Source of the DNA: a bacterium (Candidatus Torokbacteria) CG_4_10_14_0_2_um_filter_35_8
GTDB taxonomy: Bacteria > Patescibacteriota > GCA-2792135
Reading direction: 5' to 3'
Length of the DNA: 13,311 nt
Assembly (NCBI GenBank): GCA_002792135.1
Contig: PFNU01000125.1
Coordinates: 1-13,311, forward strand
Shown here in pieces: positions 1 to 5,600 of the stretch. Position 1 is the first letter of the stretch. Every line of letters starts with the position of its first letter. The notes below the pieces were generated by a model. It saw only the letters and a program-made list of their open reading frames with translations, ran no database searches and was not told where the DNA came from. The translations under genes were made by a program, and so were the position numbers.

Positions 1-23
1 TAAATAAAAGTCATTTCCTTCGG

Positions 24-70
24 GGTATGACATTTCTATATGGCCAGAGGTATGACATTTCTATATGGCC
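24..70. repeat. Tandem 22-bp direct repeat, possible mobile-element end
   Basis: Two identical 22-bp copies (24-45 and 49-70), each containing GTATGACATTTC and ending in ATATGGCC, are separated by three bases, giving a 25-bp period. The second copy ends directly before a TTGACA hexamer, and right after it begins an open frame that has lost its start. Short tandem binding sites of this sort are often found at transposon ends, but no transposase is present in the window and nothing upstream of base 1 can be seen. The repeat itself is seen directly; the mobile-element reading is inference. Confidence 0.6.
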
Positions 71-99
71 TTGACAGCAGAAATTAAGAAATTTTTATT
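71..99 (+). promoter_or_regulatory. Possible promoter at the repeat junction
   Basis: A perfect -35 hexamer TTGACA (71-76) abuts the end of the second repeat copy. Seventeen bases further on lies a poor -10 candidate, TTTATT (94-99). If used, it would start transcription near 106 and give a short leader to the TTG codon at 126. An outward-facing -35 box at an element end that makes a hybrid promoter with host DNA is a known pattern. Here it is only suggested by the position. Confidence 0.35.
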
Positions 100-125
100 T
101 TTGGACCCTTATTCTTATTGCCATT

Positions 126-542
126 TTGATTGAGGTGGTAGCAATCGTAGGTATTGTGGATAATCAATCAGTCCTATCAATTACTGAACCCTCTTTGAAA
201 ACAGTTGAGCAAGCTCATCTTGTATGTTGGGAAGATAGTAGAGGAATGTTAGTTAACGTTCTTCAAGGTGCAATTATTGGTTTAAGCGTTTTGTTTGCTG
301 CTATTTTTTTTATAATTAATGGTCTAAAAAGCTCCGAAGGACATATCCGTGCCCGGTCTCTCATTATTGCCGGGGGACTAATTATGCTGACTCTGGCTGC
401 AGGAGTGAATTATGTTTGGGGGACAACATCTGAGAATATTTTTCTTTCGAGCATAATTGCAGCCCTATTAACGATCTTTGGTCTTTTAGTTTTGTTAATT
501 GGCATTTATTATGGAAAGAAAACAAAAGAAGGCTTGGGGTAA
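126..542 (+). CDS. Four-helix membrane protein, probably truncated at its N-terminus
   Basis: No family is recognised. From the TTG at 126 the product is 138 residues. The same frame stays open back to 75, adding KLRNFYFWTLILIAIL, which completes a first membrane helix. That extension has no ATG, GTG or TTG, so the TTG at 126 falls inside the helix. The likely reading is a gene that has lost its true start, perhaps through the repeat element at 24-70. The remaining protein shows a loop of about 35 residues and then three clear hydrophobic segments, at roughly residues 48-67, 75-97 and 103-127, followed by a short basic tail (GKKTKEG). It may still be expressed from TTG 126 or from a rarer start such as ATT 111. 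It is not obviously linked to its neighbour, which is convergent. Confidence 0.5.
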   Translation: MIEVVAIVGIVDNQSVLSITEPSLKTVEQAHLVCWEDSRGMLVNVLQGAIIGLSVLFAAIFFIINGLKSSEGHIRARSLIIAGGLIMLTLAAGVNYVWGTTSENIFLSSIIAALLTIFGLLVLLIGIYYGKKTKEGLG

Positions 543-637
543 CCTGCTGCATGGTATCAAATGTATTGTTTAGATTTACTTTGTTTATTTTCTACGGGGT
601 GATGATTTAGATTTTACAAACCCATAATAGTATCCCA

Positions 638-661
638 CCCCCTTCAAAGTAGGGGATTTTT
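638..661 (+). terminator. Weak candidate terminator after the membrane gene
   Basis: A C-rich arm (638-642) can pair with GGGG at 652-655 across a loop of about nine bases, and ATTTTTAT follows. The stem is only four to five pairs, so this is a weak intrinsic terminator at best. Confidence 0.3.
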
Positions 662-719
662 ATATTGAAGAAATAGTGAGTACCGCAGATGTTTTTTTAA
701 ACATAACGTAGATGATGGA

Positions 720-744
720 AAAGACGTTGCAATGCAACGTCTTT
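720..744. terminator. Perfect palindrome, likely bidirectional terminator
   Basis: The 12-base arm AAAGACGTTGCA (720-731) is followed by one base and its exact reverse complement (733-744). The outer pairs form a long stem with a tight loop. On the minus strand the stem runs into TTTTCC, so it would end transcription of the mutase gene; on the plus strand CTTTAC follows. Its place between convergent genes fits a shared terminator. Confidence 0.55.
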
Positions 745-757
745 ACAAAATTATTCG

Positions 758-772
758 TCCGCCTCGGGCGGA
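758..772. repeat. TCCGCC/GGCGGA intergenic hairpin, copy 1
   Basis: TCCGCC, loop TCG, GGCGGA: six perfect GC-rich pairs in an otherwise AT-rich gap. It is one of five hairpins in the window that share the same arms. Confidence 0.75.
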
Positions 773-776
773 TTTG

Positions 777-809
777 TGATTCTTAATCCGCAATCATGAT
801 TCGTGATTC
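777..809. repeat. GATTC-type intergenic repeat, copy 1
   Basis: This contains TGATTCTTAAT (777-787) and ATTCGTGATTC (799-809). Both 11-mers recur exactly in the ssb-rpsR gap at 3833-3843 and 3821-3831, in the opposite order. Confidence 0.55.
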
Positions 810-862
810 CTTTTTAAGTCTACAAATCTTTATCGAATATAAAATCATTTGCGTTCTTTCTT

Positions 863-2215
863 CTACTCTAAAATCAGCCTCGACACCTCATCTTTTTTCT
901 CCTCCATCAACTTTCTAGAATTTGCCTCAAGATTTAATCTTAAAAGAGGCTCTGTTTCTGATTTTCTCAAATTAAATCTCCAGCAAGGAAAATCTATACT
1001 AATACCGTCGATAAAATTAATCTTGCCTTTTTTTTCTTTATAATAATTTTCTAATTTTTTAAATATAATTTCTCCATCTTTATCGGGAAAATTAGTTTCA
1101 GGAATAATAAAATATTTATTTCTAAGATTTGCTAAGATTTGAGATAAACTTTCTTTGTAGAAAGAAATAGCCTGTAAAAAGATAATACTTGTTAGAATTC
1201 CTGAATCAATGTAATAAAAGTTCTTAAAAATATAGTGGCCTGAAGTTTCGCTTCCAAAAATGATTTCTGGATCTTTTCGCATGGCAAATTTTATCATTAC
1301 ATGCCATGGTTTTACTCTTTCTACTTTTCCACCTTGAGCCTCAACCATATCTTTTACTACGTTACTTGTTCTAATTTCGATTGCCACTTTTTTTTCTTGA
1401 AAATTTGCAACTAAATATTCCGCAATTAAAGCAGAAACGAAACTTGGATCGATTACCTTTCCTTTATTATCTAAGACATAAACTCTATCTCCATCGCCAT
1501 CGAACATAAAACCTAAATCTGCTTTTTCTTCTAGGATTTTTTCTTCAAGTGCTTTCCTATTTTGATCAATCTTAGGATTAGTTTCGTGGTTAGGAAAATG
1601 ACCATCAAGTTCAGTAAAGAGATAAACTGAATCTAAGCCCAAATTTTCGAAAACTCTTTTAATAAGTGGACCGGTCATAGCATTTCCTGAATCAAATACT
1701 ACTTTTAAAGATTTCAAGGGGGTTTTTACAAAATTTTTTAGTGCTTTAATATAATCTGTGTCAATATTTTTCTTTTCTAAGCGGCCTTGTTCTTTTGCGG
1801 CTTTAAAATCTTGGTTTAAGACTAGATCTCTAAAAGTAATGATTTGCTCCTTATCTAAAGGAATACTATTCTTCAAAACAAATTTTAACCCATTATATTC
1901 TTTTTCTAAGTGAGACGCCGTGATTATGGCTCCTGCGTCGTAGCCATAACAACTGACTGCAAAATATAATTGAGGCGTAGAGGATAAACCAATATCTACT
2001 ACATCCGCACCTGATGCTAGCACTCCTTTTATAAAAGAATCAGAAAGTTCGCTAGAAGAAAGTCTAATATCTTGCCCGACTGCTATTTTTTTAGCTTTGG
2101 AGTAGAAAGAAAAAGCTTGTCCTATTTTAAAGATAGAATCTTTATCAATTTGAGAAGGATACAGTCCTCTTATATCATAGCCCTTAAAAATTTCCGCATC
2201 AATTTTCTTTCTCAT
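863..2215 (-). CDS. Phosphomannomutase/phosphoglucomutase family protein
   Basis: This 450-residue alpha-D-phosphohexomutase would move the phosphate between C6 and C1 of mannose or glucose in the cytoplasm, supplying sugar-1-phosphates for nucleotide sugars and envelope glycans. The length is normal for the family and all four signature regions are present: the phosphoserine loop ITASH with Ser101, the metal site DGDGDR (239-244), the sugar-binding loop GSETSGHY (321-328) and the C-terminal phosphate-binding loop RKSETEPLLRL (417-427). The N-terminal FKGYDIRGLYP (10-20) is also typical. One oddity is that the usual SHNP after the catalytic serine reads SHLE. The ATG at 2215 gives the expected N-terminus. 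The stop of the MGMT-like gene lies only 33 bases upstream, so the two are probably cotranscribed. Whether mannose or glucose is preferred cannot be told from sequence. Confidence 0.93.
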   Translation of the reverse strand: MRKKIDAEIFKGYDIRGLYPSQIDKDSIFKIGQAFSFYSKAKKIAVGQDIRLSSSELSDSFIKGVLASGADVVDIGLSSTPQLYFAVSCYGYDAGAIITASHLEKEYNGLKFVLKNSIPLDKEQIITFRDLVLNQDFKAAKEQGRLEKKNIDTDYIKALKNFVKTPLKSLKVVFDSGNAMTGPLIKRVFENLGLDSVYLFTELDGHFPNHETNPKIDQNRKALEEKILEEKADLGFMFDGDGDRVYVLDNKGKVIDPSFVSALIAEYLVANFQEKKVAIEIRTSNVVKDMVEAQGGKVERVKPWHVMIKFAMRKDPEIIFGSETSGHYIFKNFYYIDSGILTSIIFLQAISFYKESLSQILANLRNKYFIIPETNFPDKDGEIIFKKLENYYKEKKGKINFIDGISIDFPCWRFNLRKSETEPLLRLNLEANSRKLMEEKKDEVSRLILE

Positions 2216-2248
2216 AATTTTACATTATTAAAATCTGAAATGACTTTT

Positions 2249-2578
2249 TTAAGATAGTCTAATAAAATATTTCTTAAAATTTGCAATTTTGCCATTCTTA
2301 ATTTCCACTCCTTCTTTTTGTAAAAGCTTTATTTTTTCATTGGGGTTTCTGCCAAAGCCACCAATTTCGCCATTTTTTCTTATAACTCTGTGACAGGGGA
2401 CTTTAGGCGCAAAAGGGTTCTTATTTAACGTATTTCCCGCTGCTCTTTGCGAATCTGGCTTTCCAATAGCTTCAGTGATCTCTTGGTAAGTAGTTACTTT
2501 TCCTTTGGGTATTTTTGCTGTTTTTAAATAAACCTTTTTCTCAAAAGGTGTAAAATTACTTTTTTTGATGATATTTAT
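2249..2578 (-). CDS. MGMT-family DNA alkyltransferase-like protein without a standard start codon
   Basis: Reading the minus strand gives about 109 residues that match the DNA-binding/active-site domain of O6-alkylguanine-DNA alkyltransferases. Visible motifs, numbered from the ATA at 2578, are IPKGKVTTY (23-31, recognition helix region), QRAAGN (44-49), the acceptor motif VPCHRVI (60-66, with Cys62) and GGFGR (73-77). The acceptor is cysteine, not the tryptophan of many ATL proteins, so repair by methyl transfer is chemically possible. There is no separate N-terminal domain, as in short MGMT/ATL proteins. The frame is open from 2590 but has no ATG, GTG, TTG or CTG before the conserved part. 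The best alignment to family N-termini begins at ATA 2578, which looks like a former ATG. A usable promoter lies just upstream, and the mutase gene follows 33 bases later. It is either started at a rare codon or is a recent start-loss pseudogene. Confidence 0.8.
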   Translation of the reverse strand: MNIIKKSNFTPFEKKVYLKTAKIPKGKVTTYQEITEAIGKPDSQRAAGNTLNKNPFAPKVPCHRVIRKNGEIGGFGRNPNEKIKLLQKEGVEIKNGKIANFKKYFIRLS

Positions 2579-2594
2579 AATACCCGTTAATTAA

Positions 2595-2623
2595 ATTCTA
2601 TTACATAAGCCAAAAAAATACAA
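2595..2623 (-). promoter_or_regulatory. Candidate promoter for the MGMT-like/mutase pair
   Basis: On the minus strand, TTGTAT (2618-2623), a 17-base spacer and TAGAAT (2595-2600) are followed by a predicted start of transcription near 2588. That would be only about ten bases before the ATA at 2578, giving a nearly leaderless message. The -35 box is weak and the -10 box matches the consensus at five of six positions. Confidence 0.4.
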
Positions 2624-2654
2624 TATTTAAGGGATTTAGATAATGGTAGTGTTC

Positions 2655-2682
2655 TTGACCTTTAGATATTGTCTATGATAAT
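2655..2682 (+). promoter_or_regulatory. Promoter of the rpsF-ssb-rpsR cluster
   Basis: TTGACC (2655-2660), a 16-base spacer and GATAAT (2677-2682) form a good sigma70-type promoter. Its start point, near 2689, is about 30 bases before the rpsF ATG. The region is the divergent gap between the ribosomal cluster and the MGMT-like gene. Confidence 0.6.
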
Positions 2683-2719
2683 ATGCCTTTAGAGTAAAAG
2701 ATTTTAATAATAGTAATTC

Positions 2720-3202
2720 ATGCAAGTAAGCTACGAACTCACTTATATTTTATCGCCAAAAACAGAAGAAAAGGAAAAAGAAGCTATCAAGGGGAAAATT
2801 CTTAAAGAGATTAAAGGAGTAGGGAAGGCTTTTTTTGAAAGTACCTGGGAAAGGCAGGAGCTTTCTTACCCTATTTATGGCTTTCAAAATGGAGATTACG
2901 AGACTATTAGTTTTACTTTTGAAAAAAAGAAACTGGATTTACTTAAAGAGCTATTAAAGCAAGAAAAATCTATTATTCGTCATCTTCTAGTAAAAAAAGA
3001 CGAGAAAGATCTGCGTCGAGAGCAAGTAAAGCAAGAAGAAGATAAAGAAGAAACAAAAGAAAGAGAGAGCAGAAAGGATAAGAAAACTGGAAGAAGGGAG
3101 GTTACAAAAGTACAAGAGGCTAAAAAGCTTTCATCTAAGAAAAAAGAGAATTTGGACCTAGATGAAATTTTGAAAGAAGATTATTTAAGTAGTAAGTTAT
3201 AA
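2720..3202 (+). CDS. rpsF: Small ribosomal subunit protein bS6
   Basis: This is ribosomal protein bS6, which sits on the platform of the 30S subunit and pairs with bS18. Residues 1-95 carry the family fold: the first strand YELTYILSP (5-13), the central ELSYPIYGF (47-55) and the terminal helix and strand ending IIRHLLVKK (85-93). The product is 160 residues, much longer than the compact core. From about residue 95 a highly charged Lys/Glu/Arg tail runs on and ends in LDLDEILKEDYL (145-156). Charged tails of this sort occur in bS6 of several bacterial groups. It is the first gene of the cluster and the ssb ATG follows after 15 bases. No Shine-Dalgarno sequence precedes the ATG. Confidence 0.95.
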   Translation: MQVSYELTYILSPKTEEKEKEAIKGKILKEIKGVGKAFFESTWERQELSYPIYGFQNGDYETISFTFEKKKLDLLKELLKQEKSIIRHLLVKKDEKDLRREQVKQEEDKEETKERESRKDKKTGRREVTKVQEAKKLSSKKKENLDLDEILKEDYLSSKL

Positions 3203-3217
3203 TTTAAAATAAAAGCC

Positions 3218-3712
3218 ATGCGTTCTTTAAACAAAGCAACCCTTATTGGGAATCTTACTAGGGATCCAGAAATAAGGCAGACTCCCACTGGGAAAAAAGT
3301 GACTTCTTTTGGAGTTGCGACAAATGAACAATGGAAAGATGCTCAAGGTGCATTACAGGAAAGAGCAGAATTTCATAATGTTGTAGCTTGGGATCCTTTG
3401 GCAAGTATTATTGAGCAGTATGTTAAGAAAGGCGATAGAATATATATAGAAGGAAGGCTGCAGACAAGATCCTGGGAAGACCAAGCAGGAGTAAAGCACT
3501 TTCGAACAGAAGTTATTGCTCAAAATATGATAATGTTAGGAGCAAGGCGAGGAGCTCCTCAGCCACAAGAAGCTCCTAGTGCTACTGCTTCCCAAGAAGA
3601 AGAAGTACAAACAACATCTGAGCAAAAGCAAGGCGCTGAAGCTAAGAAAAAAAATAAAGGCGAAAATGAAGAGGATACAGAGGAAGTGAAAATAGAGGAA
3701 GTACCGTTTTGA
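3218..3712 (+). CDS. ssb: Single-stranded DNA-binding protein
   Basis: SSB coats single-stranded DNA during replication, repair and recombination, and recruits partners through its C-terminal tip. The OB-fold takes up residues 1-108, with typical segments LNKATLIGNLTRDPEIR (4-20), FHNVVAWDPLA (52-62) and GDRIYIEGRLQTRSWED (72-88). A low-complexity, Gln/Glu/Lys-rich linker follows (112-158), and the protein ends in IEEVPF, a variant of the canonical acidic DDDIPF tip. Length (164) is normal. The position between rpsF and rpsR is the widely conserved order in bacteria. The stop is TGA, and a block of TTAGGAA repeats starts just after it. Confidence 0.96.
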   Translation: MRSLNKATLIGNLTRDPEIRQTPTGKKVTSFGVATNEQWKDAQGALQERAEFHNVVAWDPLASIIEQYVKKGDRIYIEGRLQTRSWEDQAGVKHFRTEVIAQNMIMLGARRGAPQPQEAPSATASQEEEVQTTSEQKQGAEAKKKNKGENEEDTEEVKIEEVPF

Positions 3713-3720
3713 TTAGGATG

Positions 3721-3740
3721 TTAGGAATTAGGAAGTTAGG
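3721..3740. repeat. TTAGGAA-type intergenic block, copy 1
   Basis: The 20-mer TTAGGAATTAGGAAGTTAGG lies eight bases after the ssb stop, with further degenerate TTAGGA units around it (3713-3750). The same 20-mer occurs exactly at 12154-12173 and with one change at 9196-9215. Confidence 0.75.
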
Positions 3741-3774
3741 ATATTAGGAATAAAGAGGTTTTCCAATACGCTGG

Positions 3775-3796
3775 AATGAGAGCAAGGACTCTCATT
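3775..3796. other. Hairpin in the ssb-rpsR gap
   Basis: AATGAGAG (3775-3782) pairs perfectly with CTCTCATT (3789-3796) across a six-base loop. No T run follows, so it does not look like a terminator. It could be a processing or attenuation element between ssb and rpsR, or part of the intergenic repeat material. Confidence 0.45.
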
Positions 3797-3820
3797 TACC
3801 CATTTGGTGGTGTGTCTAGA

Positions 3821-3843
3821 ATTCGTGATTCATGATTCTTAAT
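3821..3843. repeat. GATTC-type intergenic repeat, copy 2
   Basis: ATTCGTGATTC (3821-3831) and TGATTCTTAAT (3833-3843) stand shortly before the rpsR start. Both are exact repeats of 11-mers in the gap at 777-809. Confidence 0.55.
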
Positions 3844-3862
3844 TCTATATTGATTATTTTTT

Positions 3863-4108
3863 ATGGTAGAAAAAAAGAGCAATCAAGTTAAAAGAGATAA
3901 TTTCAAAAAAGCACAAGTGTGTTATTTTTGTGCTAAGAGTGTATGCCCTGATTATAAGGATGTGAAAACTTTAGAAAAATTTATATCATTTTATGGCAAG
4001 ATTCAGCCGAGAAGGAGAACAGGAACTTGTGCTAAAGACCAAAGAAAGCTTTCCAAGGCCATAAAAAGAGCAAGAATTTTGGCGCTTTTGCCATTTGCTA
4101 AAAGTTAA
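3863..4108 (+). CDS. rpsR: Small ribosomal subunit protein bS18
   Basis: Ribosomal protein bS18, a small basic protein that binds 16S rRNA on the platform together with bS6. The 81-residue product contains the conserved IQPRRRTGTCAKDQRKLSKAIKRAR region, of which IQPRRRTGT covers 47-55. It also has a CxxC pair with a further cysteine (Cys20, Cys23, Cys28) plus Cys56, which fits the zinc-binding (C+) type of bS18. The ATG at 3863 gives a normal N-terminus. A gap of 150 bases with repeats separates it from ssb. No rplI (bL9) follows, unlike in most bacteria: a terminator and then recA on the other strand come next. Confidence 0.95.
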   Translation: MVEKKSNQVKRDNFKKAQVCYFCAKSVCPDYKDVKTLEKFISFYGKIQPRRRTGTCAKDQRKLSKAIKRARILALLPFAKS

Positions 4109-4131
4109 TTTTTTTCTTTTTTGATTTTATT

Positions 4132-4175
4132 AAAGATGAAGGCAGGACACGGACGTCCTACCTTCATCTTTTGTA
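4132..4175 (+). terminator. Strong hairpin terminator after rpsR
   Basis: AAAGATGAAGG (4132-4142) pairs with CCTTCATCTTT (4161-4171). After one mismatch, AGGAC (4144-4148) pairs with GTCCT (4155-4159) around a six-base loop, giving 16 pairs. TTTTG closes it on the plus strand. It lies between rpsR and the convergent recA. On the minus strand A-rich sequence follows, so it is clearest as the end of the ribosomal cluster. Confidence 0.75.
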
Positions 4176-4278
4176 AACAAAAAAAACAACATGACATTAT
4201 ACCGCCCTTAGCATAAAAACTTTTTGTGTTTACAATAACACTCCTAATTCATAGTTCTTTGTTCTCAATTTCCGATCT

Positions 4279-5319
4279 TTATTTTTCTCTATCATCCTCC
4301 ACTTTTTCCTTTTTAGCAAGATCCCAAATTTCTTTTTCTAATTTTCTCACTAATTTAGGGTGTTCTCTTAAGTATTGTTTTGCTGCTTCTCTTCCTTGTC
4401 CTAATTTTTCTTCACCAAGTGTGAACCAAGTGCCACTTTTCTTTATTATTCCATATTGAGATGCTACATTGATAATGTCTCCCACGTAAGAGATACCCTC
4501 ATTATACATGATATCGAATTCTGTAGTTCGGAAGGGAGGCGCGACTTTATTTTTTACTACTTTTGCCTTGGTTATATTTCCTATTATTTTATCGCCTTTC
4601 TTGATTTGAGCACTTCTTCTTAACTCAATTCTTACTGAAGAATAGAATTTTAAAGCGACCCCTCCAGTAGTAACTTCGGGATTTCCAAAAACAATCCCGA
4701 TTTTCATACGGGTCTGGTTGAGGAAGATTACAGAAGTTCTAGATTTAGAGATGATTCCTGCAAGTTTTCTTAGGGCTTGACTCATAAGCCTTGCGTGAAG
4801 ACCCATATGAGATTCACCCATATCACCCTCAATTTCAGCTTTAGGAGTAAGTGCCGCAACAGAATCAATAACTATTATATCTACTGCATTAGATCTTACC
4901 AAAGTTTCTACAATATCGAGTGCTTGCTCTCCTGTATCTGGTTGGGAAATTAGGAGGTTATCAATATTCACCCCAATTCTCTTTGCATAATCTGGATCCA
5001 GTGCATGTTCTGCGTCAACATAGGAAGCTACCCCTCCTTTTTTCTGCACATTGGCAACTATGTGCTGTGCTAAAGTTGTCTTTCCAGAAGACTCTGGTCC
5101 GAAGATCTCCACAACTCTTCCCCTAGGAATTCCTCCAACACCCAAAGCGATATCAAGTGAGATAGAGCCTGTGGGGAAAGCTTCGACATTAAGTGTCTTT
5201 GCTTCACCTAATTTCATAATGGATCCTTCACCAAATCTTTCTTTGATTTGATCAATAGCACTTTCAAGGGCAATGGTTTTGTCAGACTGCTCTTTTTTAG
5301 TTTTTGTACTTTCTGTCAT
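4279..5319 (-). CDS. recA: Recombinase RecA
   Basis: RecA forms ATP-dependent filaments on single-stranded DNA, carries out strand exchange and triggers the SOS response where one exists. Numbered from the ATG at 5319 (346 residues, normal length), the features are Walker A GPESSGKT (74-81), the catalytic glutamate in VDAEHALD (Glu104), Walker B IIVIDSVAAL (148-157), the L2 loop region NQTRMKIG...TTGGVALKF (201-225) and the C-terminal domain ending in an acidic/basic tail. An ATG 21 bases further upstream (5340) is in frame, but it directly abuts the -10 box, so it would hardly be transcribed; MTESTKTK is the more natural start. No Shine-Dalgarno sequence and no LexA-type box were recognised upstream. 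Confidence 0.97.
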   Translation of the reverse strand: MTESTKTKKEQSDKTIALESAIDQIKERFGEGSIMKLGEAKTLNVEAFPTGSISLDIALGVGGIPRGRVVEIFGPESSGKTTLAQHIVANVQKKGGVASYVDAEHALDPDYAKRIGVNIDNLLISQPDTGEQALDIVETLVRSNAVDIIVIDSVAALTPKAEIEGDMGESHMGLHARLMSQALRKLAGIISKSRTSVIFLNQTRMKIGIVFGNPEVTTGGVALKFYSSVRIELRRSAQIKKGDKIIGNITKAKVVKNKVAPPFRTTEFDIMYNEGISYVGDIINVASQYGIIKKSGTWFTLGEEKLGQGREAAKQYLREHPKLVRKLEKEIWDLAKKEKVEDDREK

Positions 5320-5340
5320 AATTTTAAAATAATAATACAA

Positions 5341-5371
5341 ATTATATTAAATCACAAATTACAAATGGCAA
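5341..5371 (-). promoter_or_regulatory. Candidate recA promoter
   Basis: On the minus strand, TTGCCA (5366-5371, five of six consensus bases) stands 16 bases before TAATAT (5344-5349) and 19 before a perfect TATAAT (5341-5346). The start of transcription would fall at about 5330-5337, consistent with the ATG at 5319 and a leader of only 10-20 bases. Confidence 0.5.
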
Positions 5372-5415
5372 ACAATATCTAATTTCTAATTTCTTAAATT
5401 CAAAATACAATTACC

Positions 5416-5528
5416 GTCATCCTGAACAAGTCCGCCGTAGCGTAGCGAAGGCGGACGCAGTGAAGGATCCCGTTAGGTAAAAGGCGTTGCAAGATCCAAC
5501 GGGATCCTTCGCTGCGGCTCAGGATGAC
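5416..5528. repeat. Composite inverted repeat between recA and the RodZ-like gene
   Basis: Outer arms GTCATCCTGA (5416-5425) and TCAGGATGAC (5519-5528) are exact reverse complements. Inner arms GAAGGATCCCGTT (5462-5474) and AACGGGATCCTTC (5498-5510) are too, with a 23-base loop between. A TCCGCC...GGCGGA hairpin sits inside the left side only. Sequences of the GTCATCCTGA...AAGGATC type are dispersed repeats in many bacterial genomes. No coding sequence is present, so it would be a non-autonomous or structural repeat. Confidence 0.8.
5431..5455. repeat. TCCGCC/GGCGGA intergenic hairpin, copy 2
   Basis: TCCGCC (5431-5436) and GGCGGA (5450-5455) flank a 13-base loop containing the tandem GTAGCGTAGCG. 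It lies within the left side of the larger inverted repeat and has no counterpart on the right side, so it looks inserted or expanded there. Confidence 0.65.
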
Positions 5529-5600
5529 ACAATGTTTGGCAGGCGCTCTTTTGATCGAGTTATTATTTCATTTCAAAACAATCTTGCCAATGTGGATAAG

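Larger units (their letters stand above)
543..862. other. 320-bp intergenic region between convergent genes
   Basis: This gap separates the convergent membrane gene and the sugar-phosphate mutase gene. It holds a weak hairpin with a T run (638-661), a long perfect palindrome that can end transcription from both sides (720-744), one TCCGCC hairpin (758-772) and a stretch of GATTC-type repeats (777-809). The only small frame noticed, 19 codons at 551-610, has no supporting signal. Confidence 0.7.

Noticed and set aside
551..610. A 19-codon hydrophobic mini-frame after the membrane gene
   Set aside because: No ribosome binding signal, no promoter and no conservation evidence; frames this short are expected by chance.
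3710..3712. TGA read as glycine (recoding)
   Set aside because: TGA ends ssb, the permease and the last gene exactly at the natural C-termini, and no family alignment needs read-through.
3713..3750. TTAGGA units considered as a CRISPR-like array
   Set aside because: Units are about seven bases with no unique spacers and no cas genes, so it is a low-complexity repeat.
4197..4202. Perfect TATAAT on the minus strand downstream of recA
   Set aside because: No -35 box at a usable distance and no gene to drive; rpsR and recA converge here.
4226..4241. Small hairpin GTGTT/AACAC between rpsR and recA as a recA terminator
   Set aside because: Only five pairs, and on the minus strand it is followed by an A run, not a T run.
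5320..5340. Upstream in-frame start for recA giving seven extra residues
   Set aside because: The ATG at 5340 abuts the -10 box at 5341-5346, so it would lie before or at the transcription start, and the extra residues do not resemble RecA.
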